A DNA stretch of 64,000 bases from Betaproteobacteria bacterium GR16-43 (GTDB lineage Bacteria; Pseudomonadota; Gammaproteobacteria; Burkholderiales; Usitatibacteraceae). Shown piece after piece: positions 27,518-36,280 of the stretch. Position numbers and translations under genes: made by a program. Under the pieces are notes generated by a model that searched no databases, had not been told where the DNA came from, and was given only the letters and a program-made list of their open reading frames with translations. Location of the stretch: NCBI GenBank assembly GCA_001953215.1, contig CP019169.1:2170001-2234000 (forward strand). Direction: 5' to 3'. Numbering within the stretch: position 1 is the first letter of the stretch; every line of letters begins with the position of its first letter.

Positions 27518-28993
27518 ATGAACCTGCACCGCGCCGCGGTGCTCCTCGCCGCGACGGTCGCGCTGTCCGCGGCGGCGGACGTGCAACCGTCCAAGCTGCC
27601 GCCACCGCCCGTGCGCGACCTGGTCGGCGGCGTGGCGCCGGCCGCGAGGCCCGAGGGTCCCGACTACCGCTTCGCCGCGATCCCGTTCTCGCTCTCGAGC
27701 TGGGACTCGTCGAGCTGGGCGGTGGAGGGCAAGGTGAGCGGCCTCGTGCGCGCCGAAGGCCGGCGCCTGGTCCTCACCTTCGGCGAGCCCGCGCTCCTGC
27801 GCGCGGTGCCCATGGGCAAGGACAAGCCGCCCAGGATCACGGGCGTTCGCTTCCTGCTGGTCGTCGACGGCAAGACGTCCTTCAACTCCCGTTCGACGAC
27901 GGAGCTCGTGCCCGTCGGAACGACGCTTCCGGCTTCGGGCGAAAGCTTCGAAGTCGAGTTGCCGGAGGAGATGACGCTCGAAATCGGAAGCGAGGCGCGA
28001 GGCGTCCTTGCGCCGGGCCTCGCGAACACGTTCCTCAAGATGGAGATCGTCATGCCCGGGCGTGACGACAAGGGCGTGGAACGCGCGGAATGGGCGACCT
28101 GCTACGCCGACAGCTCGAAGACGCTCTTCGCCGATCGCCTGGTGCCGGGCGGCCATGCGGCGGTCTGCGCGAAAGCGAACACGATGCGCCTTGCCCTCGA
28201 CTGGAAGTGCCACGGCCGCGTGCAGGATCTGGTCGCCGCCGGCGCCAATCCGCACGAACTCGAATCCCCGCCGCCCACCGGGGCGAAACGCGACACGCCG
28301 CTCGAGGAAGCCGTTCGTGCCGGCGACACCAACGCGGTCCGCACGTTGCTTGCCGCCGGCGCGGACCCCAATCGCGTGACGCACACGTACTCGCCCTTCG
28401 AATTGGCCGCGACCGAAGGCCGAGTCGACCTGCTCGAGGCGATGCTGCGATTCGGAGCGCGGCGCGACGCGGTCGGCGCGCACGGGTACACGCCGCTGAT
28501 GCTGGCCGTGCACTTCAACCATCCCGACGCCGTACGCTTCCTGTTGCGCTCCGGCGTCGACCCCAACCAGCAGGTTCCGAGCCAGGACCCGTTCTGGAAC
28601 GGGCAGACGCCGCTCATGCACGCCCTGCGCGCGGACCAGTCCGAGGTTCGCCGCTTGCTGTTCGATGCGGGCGCGAACCCGGCGCGCTCGATGCCCAACG
28701 GGTTCACCGCGTTGTTGCTCGCCGCGGAGCAGCCGGGACTCGATGCCTTCCGGTTCTTCCTCGAGCGCGGGCTGCGCGCGAACGCGCCGGGCGACCGCGG
28801 CTACTTCGCCGGCATCACGCCCTTCATGAGCACGGCCGTGCGCTCGGACGTGAAGAATATGGAAGAGATGCTGGCGCTCGGCGCCGATCCGCGCCTGAAG
28901 GACCGCGAGGGCCGCGACGCGCTGTATTGGGCGAAGCACTTCAAGCGTGACGAGAATGCGGCGTGGCTCGAGCGCCGGCTCCGGACGCAGTGA
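27518..28993 (+). CDS. Exported ankyrin-repeat protein
   Basis: This 491-residue protein has a signal peptide (MNLHRAAVLLAATVALSAAA). Residues 30-230 form a domain I do not recognise. Ankyrin repeats follow from about residue 240, for example DTPLEEAVRAGDTNAVRTLL, GYTPLMLAVHFNHPDAVRFL and QTPLMHALRADQSEVRRLL. The repeats suggest protein binding in the periplasm. In-frame ATGs at 27485 and 27506 would extend the N-terminus; 27518 gives the cleanest signal peptide. It is 44 bases after pilR and immediately before the tautomerase gene. Confidence 0.75.
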   Translation: MNLHRAAVLLAATVALSAAADVQPSKLPPPPVRDLVGGVAPAARPEGPDYRFAAIPFSLSSWDSSSWAVEGKVSGLVRAEGRRLVLTFGEPALLRAVPMGKDKPPRITGVRFLLVVDGKTSFNSRSTTELVPVGTTLPASGESFEVELPEEMTLEIGSEARGVLAPGLANTFLKMEIVMPGRDDKGVERAEWATCYADSSKTLFADRLVPGGHAAVCAKANTMRLALDWKCHGRVQDLVAAGANPHELESPPPTGAKRDTPLEEAVRAGDTNAVRTLLAAGADPNRVTHTYSPFELAATEGRVDLLEAMLRFGARRDAVGAHGYTPLMLAVHFNHPDAVRFLLRSGVDPNQQVPSQDPFWNGQTPLMHALRADQSEVRRLLFDAGANPARSMPNGFTALLLAAEQPGLDAFRFFLERGLRANAPGDRGYFAGITPFMSTAVRSDVKNMEEMLALGADPRLKDREGRDALYWAKHFKRDENAAWLERRLRTQ

Positions 28994-28994
28994 C

Positions 28995-29351
28995 ATGCCG
29001 ATCGTCGACATCGAATGCGTTCAACGCGAAGGCGAGTCGCTGCCCGAGGGCCTGGCCCGCACGCTCGCCGATGCGCTGGGCGAAGTGCTCGGCTCCGAAC
29101 CGGGCCGGCTCTGGGTGCGCTTGCGGGAATTGCCGGAAGCGCACTACGCGGAGAACCTGAGCGCCGCGCCGCGCCCGGTGTTCGTGAAGATCCTCTTCGG
29201 CGAACCGCCCACCGGCGACCTCCTGCGATTGCAGATGCGCCAGGTGTGCGAAGCCGTGGCCCGGGCGTGCCGCTGTCCGGTGGACCGGGTGCACGTCCTC
29301 GTGGAGCCGGCGGCAAGCGGCCGCATCGCGTTCGGTGGCGAGCTGCGATGA
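28995..29351 (+). CDS. Tautomerase superfamily protein
   Basis: The 118-residue product begins MPIVDIEC, so the mature N-terminal proline (Pro-2) can act as the catalytic base as in 4-oxalocrotonate tautomerase and MIF-like proteins. The longer length than 4-OT (62 residues) and the VHVLVEPAASGRIAFGGE ending fit the MIF/CHMI-sized group. The gene starts one base after the ankyrin stop and its stop overlaps the ampD ATG. Its substrate is unknown. Confidence 0.72.
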   Translation: MPIVDIECVQREGESLPEGLARTLADALGEVLGSEPGRLWVRLRELPEAHYAENLSAAPRPVFVKILFGEPPTGDLLRLQMRQVCEAVARACRCPVDRVHVLVEPAASGRIAFGGELR

Positions 29352-29851
29352 TCCTCGCCGACTTCCGGCCCTCGCCGAACTTCGATGGACGCCCCGACGG
29401 CGCGAAGGTCGACGTCATCGTGATCCACAACATCTCCCTGCCGCCCGGCGAGTTCGGCGGGCCGCACATCGAGGAGCTCTTCCAGAATCGCCTGCATCCC
29501 GGAGCCCATCCGTACTTCGCGGGCATCGCGGCGTTGCAGGTCTCGGCGCACTTCCTCGTTCGCCGCGACGGGGAGGTGATCCAGTTCGTCGATACCGACC
29601 AGCGGGCGTGGCACGCGGGCGTCTCGAACTGGAACGGCCGCGAGCGCGTGAACGATTTTTCCATCGGCATCGAACTCGAAGGCACGGACGACCGTCCTTT
29701 CGAGGATGCGCAGTACGTCGCGCTGAATGCCCTGCTGGCGAAGCTCTTCGCCCGCTACGGTGTCGTTCCGCTGACCGGGCACTCGCACATCGCTCCCGGC
29801 CGCAAGACCGATCCGGGCCCTCACTTCGACTGGGCGCGCGTGCGAACCTAG
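29348..29851 (+). CDS. ampD: 1,6-anhydro-N-acetylmuramyl-L-alanine amidase AmpD
   Basis: A 167-residue cytoplasmic zinc amidase that removes the peptide from recycled anhydromuropeptides. The first zinc histidine is residue 27 (VIVIHNIS). The AmpD pattern LPPGEFGG and the terminal zinc-ligand region GHSHIAPGRKTDPGPHFDW are both present. No signal peptide is seen, as expected for the recycling enzyme rather than AmiD. The ATG overlaps the tautomerase stop (ATGA). It is convergent with the SulP gene, overlapping by four bases. Confidence 0.95.
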   Translation: MILADFRPSPNFDGRPDGAKVDVIVIHNISLPPGEFGGPHIEELFQNRLHPGAHPYFAGIAALQVSAHFLVRRDGEVIQFVDTDQRAWHAGVSNWNGRERVNDFSIGIELEGTDDRPFEDAQYVALNALLAKLFARYGVVPLTGHSHIAPGRKTDPGPHFDWARVRT

Positions 29852-31485
29852 GGAACGCCGGGCCGGCTTTCCGATGCGAATCGCTCGACCGCGGCATCGA
29901 GGCTGTGAAACATGCGCTCGCGGCCCAGCGCCTCGCCCAGCCTGGAGCGCCGCACGACCTCGAGCACCTCGGGATTGAGGGCCGCGAGCCAGAGCGTGAT
30001 CCCCTCCGAACGCAGCTTCGCCTCCGCCTCGACGAGCATCTTGACCGCGGTGTACTCGATGTCGATCACGGCGCTGCAGTCGAGCACCACGACCGACGGC
30101 CGGGCTTCGTCGATCAGCGGCCGCATCTTCTCCGCGATGCGTTGCGCGTTGGCGAAGAACAGCCGTCCCTCGGTGCGAAGCAGCAGGAGCTTCGGCCACG
30201 TCTCGTCGTCCGGGTTTTCGTTCGAGAGCGGACGGTAGGCCCGCGGGTTACGGCGGCGGCCAAGCGCATACACCGGCGGGTCGTAGGCCTGCTGCGCGAG
30301 CGAGAGCAGCGAGGCGACGACCGCCACGAGGATGCCCTGCAGCGTTCCCAGCAGCACGACCCCGGCGAAGGCGATCAGCGCCCACGTGAACTCGGTGCGC
30401 CGCACGCGCCCGATCGCGACGAATTCCGCGGGCTTGATGAGGTCGAACGAGTACGCCACGACCACGGCGGCGAGCGCCGCCTGCGGCATCGAGGCGATGA
30501 GTGGTGCCAGCACCAGCAGCGAGGCCACCGCCATCGCCGCGGTGACCACCTCGGCCCATTGCGTGCGCGCGCCTGCCTTGCGGTTCACCGCCGTCTGCGA
30601 CGTGCCGCCGCCGGCCGGCATGGACCCGAAGAAGCCACCTGCGACGTTGCCCATGCCGACCGCGAAGAGTTCCCGGTTGGGCTGCAGCCGCGGCTCGTGC
30701 GGCGCGGCGAACGCGCGCGCGGCCGCGATGGTCTCCGTGAAGCTCATGAGCGCGATGCCGACCGCGGCGGGCCACATCGATTCGACCAGGTCCACGCGGG
30801 GCCACACCAGCGTGGGCAGGCCGCCCGGGACGTTGCCCACCGTCTTGACGTCCAGTCCCAGCAACGTCGAGGCGAGGATGGCGATCGCGATGGCGATCAG
30901 CGGCGCCGGGGACCGCGGCACGAAGCGTTCGAGCCCGAAGATCAGCACGAGGAGGAATGCGGCGAGCGCGAACGTGGCAAGGGATGTGTGGGGTAACGCA
31001 TGCACGATGGACATCGCGTCGCGCACGAAACCCGCCTTCTCGATGTGGATGCCGAGGAGCTTGGGGACCTGGTCGAGGACGATCACCAGCCCGATGCCGG
31101 ACTTGAAGCCCGTGAGCACCGGCTCGGAGATGAAATTCGCCACGAAGCCCAGCCTCAGTGCGGACGCGATCAGCAAGACCGCGCCGGTCAGCGCCGCGAG
31201 CGTGGCGCTGGCCGCGATGAGCGCGCCCGAGTCGCCGCCCGGCGCGACGCGTGCGATCTCGGCGGCCGAAAGGATCGCGATGGTCGTGGTCGTGCTGACG
31301 CTCAGGACGCGCGACGTGCCCAGCAGCGCGTAAACGACCATCGGCACGATGGCCGTATAGAGTCCCACCTGGAGCGGAAGTCCGGCGATCGTCGCGTAGG
31401 CCATCGCCTTCGGCACGACGACCGCCGCGGCCGTCAGGCCCGCGACGACATCCGGAAGCAACGTACCGCTGTCGGGGAGCCGCAA
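29848..31485 (-). CDS. SulP family anion transporter with STAS domain
   Basis: The 545-residue transporter has about 12 hydrophobic segments with the SulP entry motif PDVVAGLTAAAVVVPKAMAYA near the start. A C-terminal STAS domain (about residues 425-535) contains SVVVLDCSAVIDIEYTAVKML. Family members carry sulfate, bicarbonate or dicarboxylates. The start is a TTG (31485) without a clear ribosome site; another TTG lies eight codons in. It follows the RRM gene by nine bases and is probably co-transcribed with it. The specific anion is unknown. Confidence 0.88.
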   Translation of the reverse strand: MRLPDSGTLLPDVVAGLTAAAVVVPKAMAYATIAGLPLQVGLYTAIVPMVVYALLGTSRVLSVSTTTTIAILSAAEIARVAPGGDSGALIAASATLAALTGAVLLIASALRLGFVANFISEPVLTGFKSGIGLVIVLDQVPKLLGIHIEKAGFVRDAMSIVHALPHTSLATFALAAFLLVLIFGLERFVPRSPAPLIAIAIAILASTLLGLDVKTVGNVPGGLPTLVWPRVDLVESMWPAAVGIALMSFTETIAAARAFAAPHEPRLQPNRELFAVGMGNVAGGFFGSMPAGGGTSQTAVNRKAGARTQWAEVVTAAMAVASLLVLAPLIASMPQAALAAVVVAYSFDLIKPAEFVAIGRVRRTEFTWALIAFAGVVLLGTLQGILVAVVASLLSLAQQAYDPPVYALGRRRNPRAYRPLSNENPDDETWPKLLLLRTEGRLFFANAQRIAEKMRPLIDEARPSVVVLDCSAVIDIEYTAVKMLVEAEAKLRSEGITLWLAALNPEVLEVVRRSRLGEALGRERMFHSLDAAVERFASESRPGVP

Positions 31486-31494
31486 GCGCGCCGC

Positions 31495-31779
31495 TCAGGA
31501 ACCGGCGCCTTCGCCTTTGGTGTCGGTCCAGCCCGGGGCTCCCGACGGCGCTTGGGCGATCAGCGAGCGGTTCTTCCAGTACAGGCCGTTCAGGCGCCGT
31601 TGGGCTTCGACCATCGCCGCCGGGCTCCCGCCGTCGAATTCCAGCATGGCTCCCGGCCGCGTGCCGTCCCCTGGAACCCGGGTGACGCGGCTCACCTCGA
31701 GCTTGGTGTACCGCAGGACGAGATCGCGCAGTTCATCGTCGGTCGTGCCGGGGTCGAGATTGGCTAGCCAGAGTTTCAT
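31495..31779 (-). CDS. Small RRM-domain RNA-binding protein
   Basis: A 94-residue protein consisting of one RNA-recognition motif. It opens with the RNP2-like LWLANLDPGTTDDELRDL and has the beta-strand AMLEFDGGSPAAMVEAQRRL in the RNP1 region. The aromatic residues of RNP1 are not all present, so RNA affinity may be modest. A short polar tail (WTDTKGEGAGS) follows. It is encoded 9 bases upstream of the SulP gene and divergent from the efflux operon. Small bacterial RRM proteins of this kind have largely unknown targets. Confidence 0.75.
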   Translation of the reverse strand: MKLWLANLDPGTTDDELRDLVLRYTKLEVSRVTRVPGDGTRPGAMLEFDGGSPAAMVEAQRRLNGLYWKNRSLIAQAPSGAPGWTDTKGEGAGS

Positions 31780-31930
31780 GGCGGACTCCCTTGGAAGGGC
31801 CGGACGGCTCCGATCCTCGCACGCGGCGATGGCGGGCGGCATTGCACCTTGGGTCAAGTGCCTGCGCGCCTCCGGAGGCCTAAGATTGCCGGGTGGGTTC
31901 TCGCGCCCATGGGACTCCAGGAGATTGACA

Positions 31931-33121
31931 ATGCCACGGCTGCTCTCCTCGCTTCCGGCCATGTGCGTCGCACTGGCCGCGGTGTCGTGCGGCGACAAGG
32001 CCGCGCCGCCCAAGCCTCCCATCCCCGAAGTCGGGGTGGTCACGCTGGAGCCGCGCACGCTTCCCCTCGTCTACGAGCAGGTCGGCCAGACCGCCGGGTA
32101 TCGCGAGGTGGAAGTTCGCGCCCGCGTGTCGGGCATCCTCACCAAGCGTCTCTACACCGAGGGCCAGCAGGTGAAGGAAGGGCAAGTGCTCTTCAAGATC
32201 GACCCGGACACGTACAAGGCCGCGGTCGACCAGGCCCGGGGCGTGGTCCGCCAGAACGACGCGGCGTTCGAGCGCGCTACGCAGGACCGCGAGCGGATCG
32301 TCCCGCTGTTCAAGGAAAACGCCGTCAGCCGCAAGGACTACGACGACGCCAACTCCAACTTCGAGAGCGCCAAGGCCGCGGTCGAATCCGCGCGCGCCAA
32401 TCTCAAGCAAGCCGAGATCAACCTCGCGTACACCGACGTGGTGGCACCCATCTCCGGCTACGCGAGCAAGGAGAACAAGAGCGAGGGCAGCCTCGTCTCG
32501 CCCACACCCGAGGGCGGGCTGCTCACGACGATCTCGCAGCTGGACCCGCTGTACCTCAACTTCTCGATCGCCGAATCCGAAATGCTCGATTACAACGCGG
32601 CGGTTCGTGCCGGACGAATCACGGCACCCCCGAACCGGCGCTACGAGGCGCGCGCGAAGCTGGCCGACGGCACGATCGCGGAATCGCGCGGCGTCATCGA
32701 CTTCACCGACGCCAAGGTCGACACCAAGACCGGCACGATGCGCGCCCGGGCCGAGTTCTCCAACCCGCAGGGGCGCATGCTGGCCGGCCAGTTCGTGCGC
32801 GTGCTGATCAGCGTCGGGGACCTGAAGGATGTCCTCGCCGTGCCGGAGCGTGCGATCACGCAGGCGCAGGCCACGCGCCTGGTGCTGGTCGTGAATCCCG
32901 ACAACAAGGTCGAGGCGCGCCCCGTGAAGCTGGGTGCCACGGTCAATGGCGAAGTGGTGCTCGAAGGCGGCGTGAAGGCGGGCGAGCGCGTCGTCGTGGA
33001 CGGCCTGATGAAGGCGAGACCCGGCTCGATCGTGAAGCCGGTGGCGCCGAAGCCCACGCCGCCTCCCGGAACGCCGCCACCGCCCGCAGCACCGCCGGCG
33101 GCCCCGCCCAGGAAGACCTGA
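31931..33121 (+). CDS. RND efflux periplasmic adaptor (membrane-fusion lipoprotein)
   Basis: The 396-residue adaptor links an RND pump to its outer-membrane channel. A lipobox ends at cysteine 20 (LAAVSC). The lipoyl half-motif YREVEVRARVSGILTKRLYTEGQQVKEGQ precedes an alpha-helical hairpin (residues 100-150) and the second lipoyl half (ADVVAPISGY-like region). The C-terminus is a proline-rich tail (PKPTPPPGTPPPPAAP). AGGAGA lies seven bases before the ATG. It heads the adaptor-pump-channel operon. Confidence 0.93.
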   Translation: MPRLLSSLPAMCVALAAVSCGDKAAPPKPPIPEVGVVTLEPRTLPLVYEQVGQTAGYREVEVRARVSGILTKRLYTEGQQVKEGQVLFKIDPDTYKAAVDQARGVVRQNDAAFERATQDRERIVPLFKENAVSRKDYDDANSNFESAKAAVESARANLKQAEINLAYTDVVAPISGYASKENKSEGSLVSPTPEGGLLTTISQLDPLYLNFSIAESEMLDYNAAVRAGRITAPPNRRYEARAKLADGTIAESRGVIDFTDAKVDTKTGTMRARAEFSNPQGRMLAGQFVRVLISVGDLKDVLAVPERAITQAQATRLVLVVNPDNKVEARPVKLGATVNGEVVLEGGVKAGERVVVDGLMKARPGSIVKPVAPKPTPPPGTPPPPAAPPAAPPRKT

Positions 33122-33151
33122 ACCCCACGCAAGGCTGAAAAGGCCCGCGAC

Positions 33152-36100
33152 ATGTTCTCCAAGTTCTTCATCGAACGACCGATCTTCGCGAGCGTCATCT
33201 CGATCATCATCGTGCTGGGTGGCCTGGGCGCGATGCGCGCGCTCTCGATCGAGCAGTACCCGAACCTGCTCCCGCCGGTCGTTTCCGTGAGCGCGTTCTA
33301 CTCGGGCGCCTCGCCCGACGTGATCTCGCAGACCGTCGCCGCGCCGATCGAGCAGCAGGTGAACGGCGTCGAGGGCATGATCTACCTGCAGTCGGCGGCG
33401 TCGGCCGACGGCACGATGACGCTGAACGTCTACTTCGCGATCGGCACCGATCCGGACCAGGCGACGATCAACGTGAACAACCGGGTGCAGGCGGCGCTCC
33501 CCGTGCTGCCCGAGGAAGTGAAGCGCCAGGGCGTCACGGTGAAGAAGAAGTCCACGTCGGTCCTGCTCTTCGCCTCCATCACCTCCGACAATCCGGCGCA
33601 CGACCAGGTCTTCCTGTCGAACTACGTGGACCTCAACATCCTCGACGAGATCAAGCGCATCCCCGGCGTCGGCGACGCGACGATCATGGGCGCCAAGGAT
33701 TACGCGATGCGCATCTGGCTGCGGCCGGACCGCCTCTCGCAGCTGGGACTCACGCCCACCGACGTGGTGAACGCGATCAAGGAGCAGAACGCGCAGTTCG
33801 CCGCGGGAAAGATCGGGGCCGAACCCCTCAACAAGCCCGTCGAGTTCACCTACACGGTGACCACGAAGGGCCGCCTCGAGGAGCCCGAGCAGTTCGCCGA
33901 GATCATCATCCGCTCGCTGTCCGACGGCTCGCGCATCCGCGTGAAGGACGTGGCGCGCGTCGAGATCGCGGCCAAGGACTACTCGATGCAGGCGCGCGTG
34001 AACGGCAAGCCCGCGGCGCTGATCGGCATCTACCAGCAGCCCGGCGCCAACGCGCTCGGCGTGGCGGACAAGGTCTACGCGACGCTCGAGAACGCGCAGA
34101 GCCGCTTCCCGCAGGGCATGCGCTACGACGTGCCCTATGACACGACGACGTTCGTGCGCATCTCGGTGAAGGAAGTCGTGCACACGCTCTTCGAGGCGAT
34201 CGTGCTCGTGTTCATGGTCGTGTTCCTCTTCCTCCAGAACATCCGCGCGACGCTGATCCCGTCGATCGCGGTGCCGATCTCGCTTGTCGGAACGTTCGCG
34301 GGCATGTACGCGCTCGGCTTCTCGATCAACCTTCTCACGCTCTTCGGCCTGGTGCTCGCCATCGGCATCGTCGTGGACGACGCGATCGTCGTGCTGGAGA
34401 ACGTCGAGCGCCTGATGAAGGAGGAGCATCTTTCGCCCAAGGACGCGGCCATCAAGGCGATGGAGGAGGTCTCCGGCCCGGTGGTGGCGATCGTGCTCGT
34501 GCTCTGCGCGGTCTTCGTGCCCGTGGCTTTCATGGGCGGATTCACCGGGCAGATGTACAAGCAGTTCGCGGTCACGATCGCGATCTCGGTCACCATCTCG
34601 GGCATCGTCGCATTGACGCTCACGCCGGCGCTGTGCGCGATCCTGCTGAAGCCCGGCCACCACGAGCCCAACCGCTTCTTCCGCGCGTTCAACACCGGCT
34701 TCGAGAAGCTCACGCACACGTTCACCGGCGGCGTCACGTTCATCTCGCGGCGCGTGGCCGTCGCGTTCACGATCATCCTCGTGCTGCTGGGCTCGATGTT
34801 CCTGCTCTTCAAGCACGTGCCGGGCGGGCTCGTCCCCGACGAGGACCAGGGCTACATCATGATGGCCTCGATCATGCCGGACGCGGCTTCGTTCAGCCGT
34901 GCCGACGCCACGATCCGCGGCGCCGAGGCGGTGCTCAGCAAGTTTCCGGAGACGCGCTACATCATCGCGCTGCCGGGCTACGACCTGCTCTCCAGCACGA
35001 TCCGCCCCAACGCGGGCGCGATGTTCGTGACACTCAAGGATTGGGAGGAGCGCAAGGGCCCGGGCCAGGACTCGTTCGCCCTCGCCAAGCGGGCCCTCGC
35101 CGCCAACGGAGCCGTGAAGGAAGGCCTGCTCTTCGCGTTCAACCCGCCGCCGATCATCGGTCTTTCCACCACGGGTGGCGTCGAGGCCTACCTGCAGAGC
35201 CGCGCGGGCGCGCCGTCGGCCGCGATCGGGGCCGAGGCCGCGAAGGTCGTCGAGGCCGCGCAGAAGCGCCACGAGTTCGCGAGCATCACGACCACGTTCA
35301 AGCCCACCGTGCCGCAGGTCTACCTCGACGTGGACCGCGAGAAGGCCAAGGCGATCGGCGTTCCCGTGAACTCGATCTTCGATGCGCTGCAGGCGACGTT
35401 CGGCTCGCTGTACGTGAACGACTTCAACAAGTTCGGCCGCACGTACAAGGTCCAGATCCAGAGCGAGGCGGACTTCCGCGCGAACCCCGAGGACATTCGC
35501 AACGTTTTCGTGCGCTCGAACTCCGGCGACATGGTCCCGTTGAACGCACTCGTGCGCGTCTCGAAGATCCCGGGGCCGGAGCTGGTGGAGCGCTTCAACG
35601 TGTTCCCGGCCGCGAAGATCGTCGCTACACCGGCCGCGGGGGTTTCCACGGGTCAGGTGATCGCGGCCCTGGAAGAGGTCGTCAATGAAGTGTCCACCAC
35701 CGACTACTCGCTCGCGTGGACCGGCAGCGCGTTCCAGGAAAAGCAGGCGTCCGGTACCGCCGTGTTCGCGTTCGGCTTCGGCATCATCATGGTGTTCCTG
35801 ATCCTCGCGGCGCAGTACGAACGCTGGTCGCTGCCGTTCGCGGTGATCACCGCAGTACCGTTCGCGCTCTTCGGCGCGATCCTCGCGGTGTTCCTGCGCG
35901 GCCTCAACAACGATGTGTACTTCCAGGTGGGCCTCGTGACCCTCGTCGGCCTCGCCGCGAAGAACGCGATCCTCATCGTGGAATTCGCGGTGCTCAAGAT
36001 GGAGGAGGGGCTGCCTCCGGGCGAGGCGGCGATCGAATCGGCGCGGCAGCGCTTCCGCCCGATCGTGATGACCTCGCTCGCATTCATCCTCGGTTGCGTT

Positions 36101-36280
36101 CCGCTCGTGCTCTCCAGCGGCGCGGGTGCGGCGAGCCGCCACGCGCTGGGCTGGCCGGTGATCGGCGGCATGCTCGCGGCGACCTTCATCGCGATCTTCT
36201 TCGTGCCGCTCTTCTTCCGGCTCATCATCGGTTCGGGCAAGAAGGCGGCACCGCCGGTAGCCGAGGGCGCGCATGACTAG
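33152..36280 (+). CDS. RND multidrug efflux pump, AcrB/MexB family (HAE1)
   Basis: The 1042-residue inner-membrane pump exchanges protons for drugs. It begins MFSKFFIERPIFASVISIII, and the length and 12-helix layout fit HAE1. The proton-relay aspartates appear in the fourth helix (GIVVDDAIVVLENVER). Porter-domain motifs such as PGVGDATIMGAKDYAMRIWL are present. It lies 30 bases after the adaptor gene, and its stop overlaps the channel gene by eight bases. Substrates cannot be predicted from sequence alone. Confidence 0.96.
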   Translation: MFSKFFIERPIFASVISIIIVLGGLGAMRALSIEQYPNLLPPVVSVSAFYSGASPDVISQTVAAPIEQQVNGVEGMIYLQSAASADGTMTLNVYFAIGTDPDQATINVNNRVQAALPVLPEEVKRQGVTVKKKSTSVLLFASITSDNPAHDQVFLSNYVDLNILDEIKRIPGVGDATIMGAKDYAMRIWLRPDRLSQLGLTPTDVVNAIKEQNAQFAAGKIGAEPLNKPVEFTYTVTTKGRLEEPEQFAEIIIRSLSDGSRIRVKDVARVEIAAKDYSMQARVNGKPAALIGIYQQPGANALGVADKVYATLENAQSRFPQGMRYDVPYDTTTFVRISVKEVVHTLFEAIVLVFMVVFLFLQNIRATLIPSIAVPISLVGTFAGMYALGFSINLLTLFGLVLAIGIVVDDAIVVLENVERLMKEEHLSPKDAAIKAMEEVSGPVVAIVLVLCAVFVPVAFMGGFTGQMYKQFAVTIAISVTISGIVALTLTPALCAILLKPGHHEPNRFFRAFNTGFEKLTHTFTGGVTFISRRVAVAFTIILVLLGSMFLLFKHVPGGLVPDEDQGYIMMASIMPDAASFSRADATIRGAEAVLSKFPETRYIIALPGYDLLSSTIRPNAGAMFVTLKDWEERKGPGQDSFALAKRALAANGAVKEGLLFAFNPPPIIGLSTTGGVEAYLQSRAGAPSAAIGAEAAKVVEAAQKRHEFASITTTFKPTVPQVYLDVDREKAKAIGVPVNSIFDALQATFGSLYVNDFNKFGRTYKVQIQSEADFRANPEDIRNVFVRSNSGDMVPLNALVRVSKIPGPELVERFNVFPAAKIVATPAAGVSTGQVIAALEEVVNEVSTTDYSLAWTGSAFQEKQASGTAVFAFGFGIIMVFLILAAQYERWSLPFAVITAVPFALFGAILAVFLRGLNNDVYFQVGLVTLVGLAAKNAILIVEFAVLKMEEGLPPGEAAIESARQRFRPIVMTSLAFILGCVPLVLSSGAGAASRHALGWPVIGGMLAATFIAIFFVPLFFRLIIGSGKKAAPPVAEGAHD